DNA of 64,000 nt from Arhodomonas sp051195215. GTDB lineage: Bacteria; Pseudomonadota; Gammaproteobacteria; Nitrococcales; Nitrococcaceae. Shown here in pieces: positions 61,682-64,000 of the stretch. The notes beneath the pieces are model-generated. The model searched no databases. It was not told where the DNA came from and worked only from the letters and a program-made list of their open reading frames with translations. A program made the position numbers and the translations under genes. Positions within the stretch are counted from its first letter, which is position 1. Each line of letters starts with the position of its first letter. The DNA lies in contig NZ_JBNAZM010000007.1 in assembly GCF_051195215.1 (NCBI RefSeq), positions 62,001 to 126,000 of the forward strand, written 5' to 3'.

Positions 61682-62064
61682 GCGCACAGATCATTGAGCG
61701 AGAAGGGCGGCCGGAGTACGCGGTCATCCCGTATGACGAGTACCAGGACCTGTTGCGGAAGGCTGAAGAGCTGGATGACGTTACCGCCTTCGACCGCGCG
61801 ACACGCGAGTTGGAAGAAGGGCGCGACGAGGTGGTGCCGGGCGACGTGGTGGATCGGTTGCTGGCCGGGGAGAATCCCGTCAAGGTTTGGCGCGAACACC
61901 GCCGGCTGACCCAGACGGAACTGGCCGAGCAGGCTGGCGTGTCACAGTCGTACGTAGCCATGATCGAGCGCGGTGACCGGACCGGGCGCGTCGATGCGTT
62001 ACGAAAGATCGCCGGCGTGCTCGAGGTGGACCTGGACGACTTGCTGGAGGAGTCGCCGTCATAA
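61678..62064 (+). CDS. Antitoxin with Phd-like N-terminus and XRE HTH
   Basis: A 128-residue protein. Residues 1-35 (IIEREGRPEYAVIPYDEYQD) resemble Phd/RelB-type toxin-binding segments; residues 66-125 form an XRE HTH (RLTQTELAEQAGVSQSYVAM). It should neutralise the RelE-like toxin and bind the palindrome upstream. It is translationally coupled to the toxin. Because it lies opposite the element's early promoter, it may also be the element's repressor; this is an inference. Confidence 0.85.
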   Translation: MSAQIIEREGRPEYAVIPYDEYQDLLRKAEELDDVTAFDRATRELEEGRDEVVPGDVVDRLLAGENPVKVWREHRRLTQTELAEQAGVSQSYVAMIERGDRTGRVDALRKIAGVLEVDLDDLLEESPS

Positions 62065-62095
62065 ACACGCGGTTCGGGGACACTGAGGTGTAGGC

Positions 62096-62398
62096 ATGAG
62101 CACACCAGACACCGGCCCGATTCACCCGGGCGAGCATCTAGCGGAGTACCTGGAAGAGTTCGGCATTAGCCAGTACCGGCTGGCCAAGGACATCAGCGTG
62201 CCGCCGCGCCGGATAAACGAGATCATCAAGTGTGAGCGGGGCATCACCGCGGACACGGCGCTGCGGCTGGGGCGCTACTTCGGCACGAGCGCGGAGTTCT
62301 GGTTGAATCTCCAGAGTCATTATGAACTTGAGCGCGCTATGGCTCAGTTGGGGGGGGGGGGGATCGCTTGGACTTGGAGGTGCATAGAACGGTGGTGA
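62096..62398 (+). CDS. HigA-family antitoxin/regulator with G13 tract near its end
   Basis: A HigA-type XRE protein: HPGEHLAEYLEEFGISQYRL at about 10-29, then RINEIIKCERGITADTALRL and GTSAEFWLNLQSHYELERAM. The first 85 residues fit the family. A run of 13 G at 62350-62362 follows, and the last residues (IAWTWRCIERW) look unlike HigA. A change of +1 or -2 in the run gives a tail in another frame (DRLDLEVHRTVVSG). No HigB toxin is adjacent. So this is either a phase-variable C-terminus or a frame error. Confidence 0.8.
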   Translation: MSTPDTGPIHPGEHLAEYLEEFGISQYRLAKDISVPPRRINEIIKCERGITADTALRLGRYFGTSAEFWLNLQSHYELERAMAQLGGGGIAWTWRCIERW

Positions 62399-62477
62399 GC
62401 GGCTGACCGACCTGGTTGCGGTGTGCCGCGCGCTGGGGTTCGCGCTCTCGGCGAGGCCGCGAGGTAGGGCGCTGTAA
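62388..62477 (+). pseudogene. Possible remnant of an XRE regulator C-terminus
   Basis: A short open stretch (ERLTDLVAVCRALGFALSAR and a few more residues, ending in a stop at 62475-62477) resembles the C-terminal end of HTH antitoxins of the HipB type. It has no start codon of its own and overlaps the HigA-like 3' end in another frame. Too short to be sure. Confidence 0.25.
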
Positions 62478-62482
62478 AAGAG

Positions 62483-62502
62483 AACCCGCCGGGTGGCGGG
62501 TT
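62483..62502. terminator. Hairpin between the HigA-like gene and the DUF1828-like gene
   Basis: AACCCGCC (62483-62490), loop GGGT, GGCGGGTT (62495-62502). An A-rich stretch just left of it (AAAAGAG) would give a U tract on the leftward transcript, so it may end the DUF1828-like operon. Confidence 0.6.
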
Positions 62503-62526
62503 GAGGGTGATGGGATCGGGCGTCTG

Positions 62527-63291
62527 CTAGTGCGACCGTATAGCCGAGACCACGGGGGCGTGCCTGATTAGCGCACTCATCTGCATAACCCGGGCGACCG
62601 TCGCCAAGATGGCAGTTTCCTCGCGAGCGCGCTGTGCATCCGAACGATCATCCATGATGACCAGAATGGGCCGTTCGTCGTCGCCGTTGGCTACGTCTAA
62701 GACCTTGCGAAGCTCAGCGCCCGTCTTCTGGGAAGAAGGGCGCACTGCGTCCACCAGAGTGTCGCCATGCAGGAAGTCGAACTTGCGCGGTGAGCCTGAC
62801 GCACCATACGCAGATATGTCGCGAGTGATCGTTAAGTCAGGTTTCCAGGCGCGCAAGTGGACTTCTACCTCGTCGATGAACACGTGGTCATGATCGGTAA
62901 GGCCGCGATGCTCCACCTCCCACTCGCATACCGCATGCATGAAGTATCCGAACTGCTCGATTCCAGACGCGAGGTCGTCAGAATACAGCTGGGTGCGCAC
63001 GTCGCCGCGCTCTTCAAGCGATAGATGCAACTTCTCACAAAGGTCACGCAGCCCCCGCCAGCGGCGGCGATCATCAAGCGGGAAGCCAAGCCCCATAAGA
63101 TGCATGAGCGTGTCGCCATTGTCGCTCAGCTCCACAACCTGGGGGGCGTGAGGCACAGCGTACAGAGTGAATGCCTCCCCATCCGGGAAGTGGAAAGGCG
63201 TATCGAGCGCATACACTGGACCGCGCCGCGATGCGCTTCGTACTTCGCGGCAGCGAAAACCAAGATTTCGTATCAGCGCTTCGCAGTTCAT
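62527..63291 (-). CDS. DUF1828/DUF1829-like protein
   Basis: A 254-residue protein. The N-terminal part (FHFPDGEAFTLYAVPHA, then VVELSDNGDTLMHLMGLGF) resembles DUF1828, and the C-terminal part (KFDFLHGDTLVDAVRPSSQK; ERPILVIMDDRSD) resembles DUF1829, including a Pro-Asp-Leu segment (WKPDLTI) that could belong to a restriction-type fold. These are my readings of weak patterns, not a database result. Its start overlaps the next gene by 4 bases; they form a two-gene unit. Confidence 0.6.
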   Translation of the reverse strand: MNCEALIRNLGFRCREVRSASRRGPVYALDTPFHFPDGEAFTLYAVPHAPQVVELSDNGDTLMHLMGLGFPLDDRRRWRGLRDLCEKLHLSLEERGDVRTQLYSDDLASGIEQFGYFMHAVCEWEVEHRGLTDHDHVFIDEVEVHLRAWKPDLTITRDISAYGASGSPRKFDFLHGDTLVDAVRPSSQKTGAELRKVLDVANGDDERPILVIMDDRSDAQRAREETAILATVARVMQMSALIRHAPVVSAIRSH

Positions 63292-63779
63292 AGACCTAGC
63301 CCTCCATCGTCTGGGGCTAAGGGGTCCTCGTACTCAAAGTCTAGCCTGAGGTTTCCGTGCCGGGCGAATCGGCACAGCCACTGCCAATGGTGGGCGCAAT
63401 CATATTTCGAGATGCAGGCTCTCACCACCCCAGAGGGTCGCTCGTCGAGGACATGTAGGTGCGGGCCGTATACATCTGGTCTGCCTCTTCCGTTGCTATG
63501 AGAGCGCTTAGCGCGCGGGCAGACCTCCAATTGGAGAAGGCGCATCCGCTGACCACGATGGAGGTACAGCAACGTGAACAGATCCTTGCACTCATCCGCC
63601 ACGATAGGTGCACGCCTTCTCATCTCGAACCTGAGGCCCGGAATGGTAACGTCGTCTTCGTCAAGCACCGGAGTAGACCATTGGTAAAAGTGGCTGTTGT
63701 TTGGCTGTTCGCGCCAACGCAATGGACCTCGCACAACCTTGCTTGTGCGGAGCAGCCGCCTGAGCTCGTCATCCGTCAT
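63288..63779 (-). CDS. Unknown protein upstream of the DUF1828-like gene
   Basis: A 163-residue protein. The central region (LLYLHRGQRMRLLQLEVCPR; GPHLHVLDERPSG) vaguely recalls the DUF6978-type pattern of a short RLD-like strand followed by H-x-H, but I cannot confirm that. Its N-terminus is Arg-rich (DDELRRLLRTSKVVRG). It starts with an ATG and is translationally coupled to the DUF1828-like gene. Upstream bases 63780-64000 show no gene. Confidence 0.55.
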   Translation of the reverse strand: MTDDELRRLLRTSKVVRGPLRWREQPNNSHFYQWSTPVLDEDDVTIPGLRFEMRRRAPIVADECKDLFTLLYLHRGQRMRLLQLEVCPRAKRSHSNGRGRPDVYGPHLHVLDERPSGVVRACISKYDCAHHWQWLCRFARHGNLRLDFEYEDPLAPDDGGLGL

Positions 63780-64000
63780 GTGCCCGCCGCTTGCTCGTCA
63801 ATAGCTTCCTTTGCTCCTACACCTCCACGCCGCCCCCAGACCACGCGCCCAATGAAGTGGGCGGTGTTCAGTTGGGCCCAGGGGTCAGGCATTCCTTTCC
63901 GCTCGCGCCCGAGGCGAGTCCGCCGGGATCACGTCATCGGACCCACACGCCGGGCGTTTGGCCGATGTCGCCGTGTCTGCGCGCATGCATGTGCACATGA

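Larger units (their letters stand above)
51703..64000. mobile_element. Left part of a tRNA-Ser-integrated prophage-like element
   Basis: The element starts in the 3' half of tRNA-Ser and runs past the right edge. Supporting facts: an integrase directly beside the tRNA; a long leftward operon with RecE-like, RecT, DUF1351 and excisionase-like genes; toxin-antitoxin genes; many small overlapping unknown genes; and a sharp change from core-gene synteny. No second copy of the tRNA end lies within the window, so the right junction is outside. No capsid, terminase, tail or conjugation genes are seen, so prophage or integrative element cannot be decided. Confidence 0.88.

Noticed and set aside
51726..64000. 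Right attachment site within the window
   Set aside because: I looked for another copy of the tRNA-Ser 3' end and saw none, so the element must continue past the edge.
1..64000. CRISPR arrays, rRNA genes and insertion sequences with transposases
   Set aside because: No regularly spaced direct repeats, no rRNA-like sequence and no transposase genes were recognised.
63791..64000. Open frame running to the right edge
   Set aside because: Short, without Shine-Dalgarno or domain, and Pro/Arg/His-rich; not supported as a gene.

Overview
This window looks like chromosome from a high-GC gammaproteobacterium. The gene order (dnaX-ybaB-recR; clpS-clpA-infA-bpt-aat next to ftsK-lolA-rarA-crcB-serS; surE-pcm-yqaA-nlpD-rpoS) is the one known from Pseudomonas and related groups. 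A chromatialean/ectothiorhodospiracean lineage is my guess from composition and protein style, but the sequence alone does not prove it. About 51.6 kb is core chromosome. The last 12.3 kb is the left part of an integrated element inserted at a tRNA-Ser gene.

Core region, left to right: an ABM-domain monooxygenase; dnaX-ybaB-recR (replication and repair); rsgA and orn (divergent); acnA; mnmA-hflD; nudJ; a CysB-type LysR regulator divergent from isocitrate lyase aceA; the N-degron block clpS-clpA / infA / bpt-aat with a FemAB-like transferase coupled to aat; ftsK-lolA / rarA / crcB-serS; an Smr protein; the stress block surE-pcm-yqaA-nlpD-rpoS; an Mth938-fold protein; alaC-hom-thrC (alanine and threonine synthesis); an RpfE-like gene coupled to recJ; two uncharacterised envelope genes; prc and pepN (proteolysis); an MFS transporter; pomA-pomB behind a sigma-28-type promoter, followed by PilZ-type genes; pyrD; and tRNA-Ser(UGA).

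Element, 51.7 kb to beyond the right edge: a tyrosine integrase reads away from the tRNA. A long leftward operon of about 17 genes then runs from a near-consensus promoter at 61.23-61.26 kb down to an AlpA/excisionase-like gene facing the integrase. The operon encodes a RecE-like exonuclease, a RecT annealase, a DUF1351 coiled-coil protein, a DUF3820-like protein, a possible sliding-clamp-like protein, RdgC and many small unknown proteins. Divergent from it are a RelE toxin with a Phd/XRE-type antitoxin, an orphan HigA-like regulator carrying a 13-base G tract, and, convergent with these, a two-gene unit (DUF1828-like plus an unknown protein) that may be cargo. No structural phage genes and no right attachment site lie inside the window, so the element continues past 64 kb.

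The points most worth following up are the FemAB-like protein in the N-degron cluster, the RdgC/clamp-like/RecET recombination operon with its structured internal leader, the apparently leaderless RelE operon sitting where a phage repressor would be expected, the homopolymeric tract in the HigA-like gene, and the two-gene unit at the right end. Start codons were chosen from Shine-Dalgarno matches, family lengths and gene overlaps. No database search was possible.
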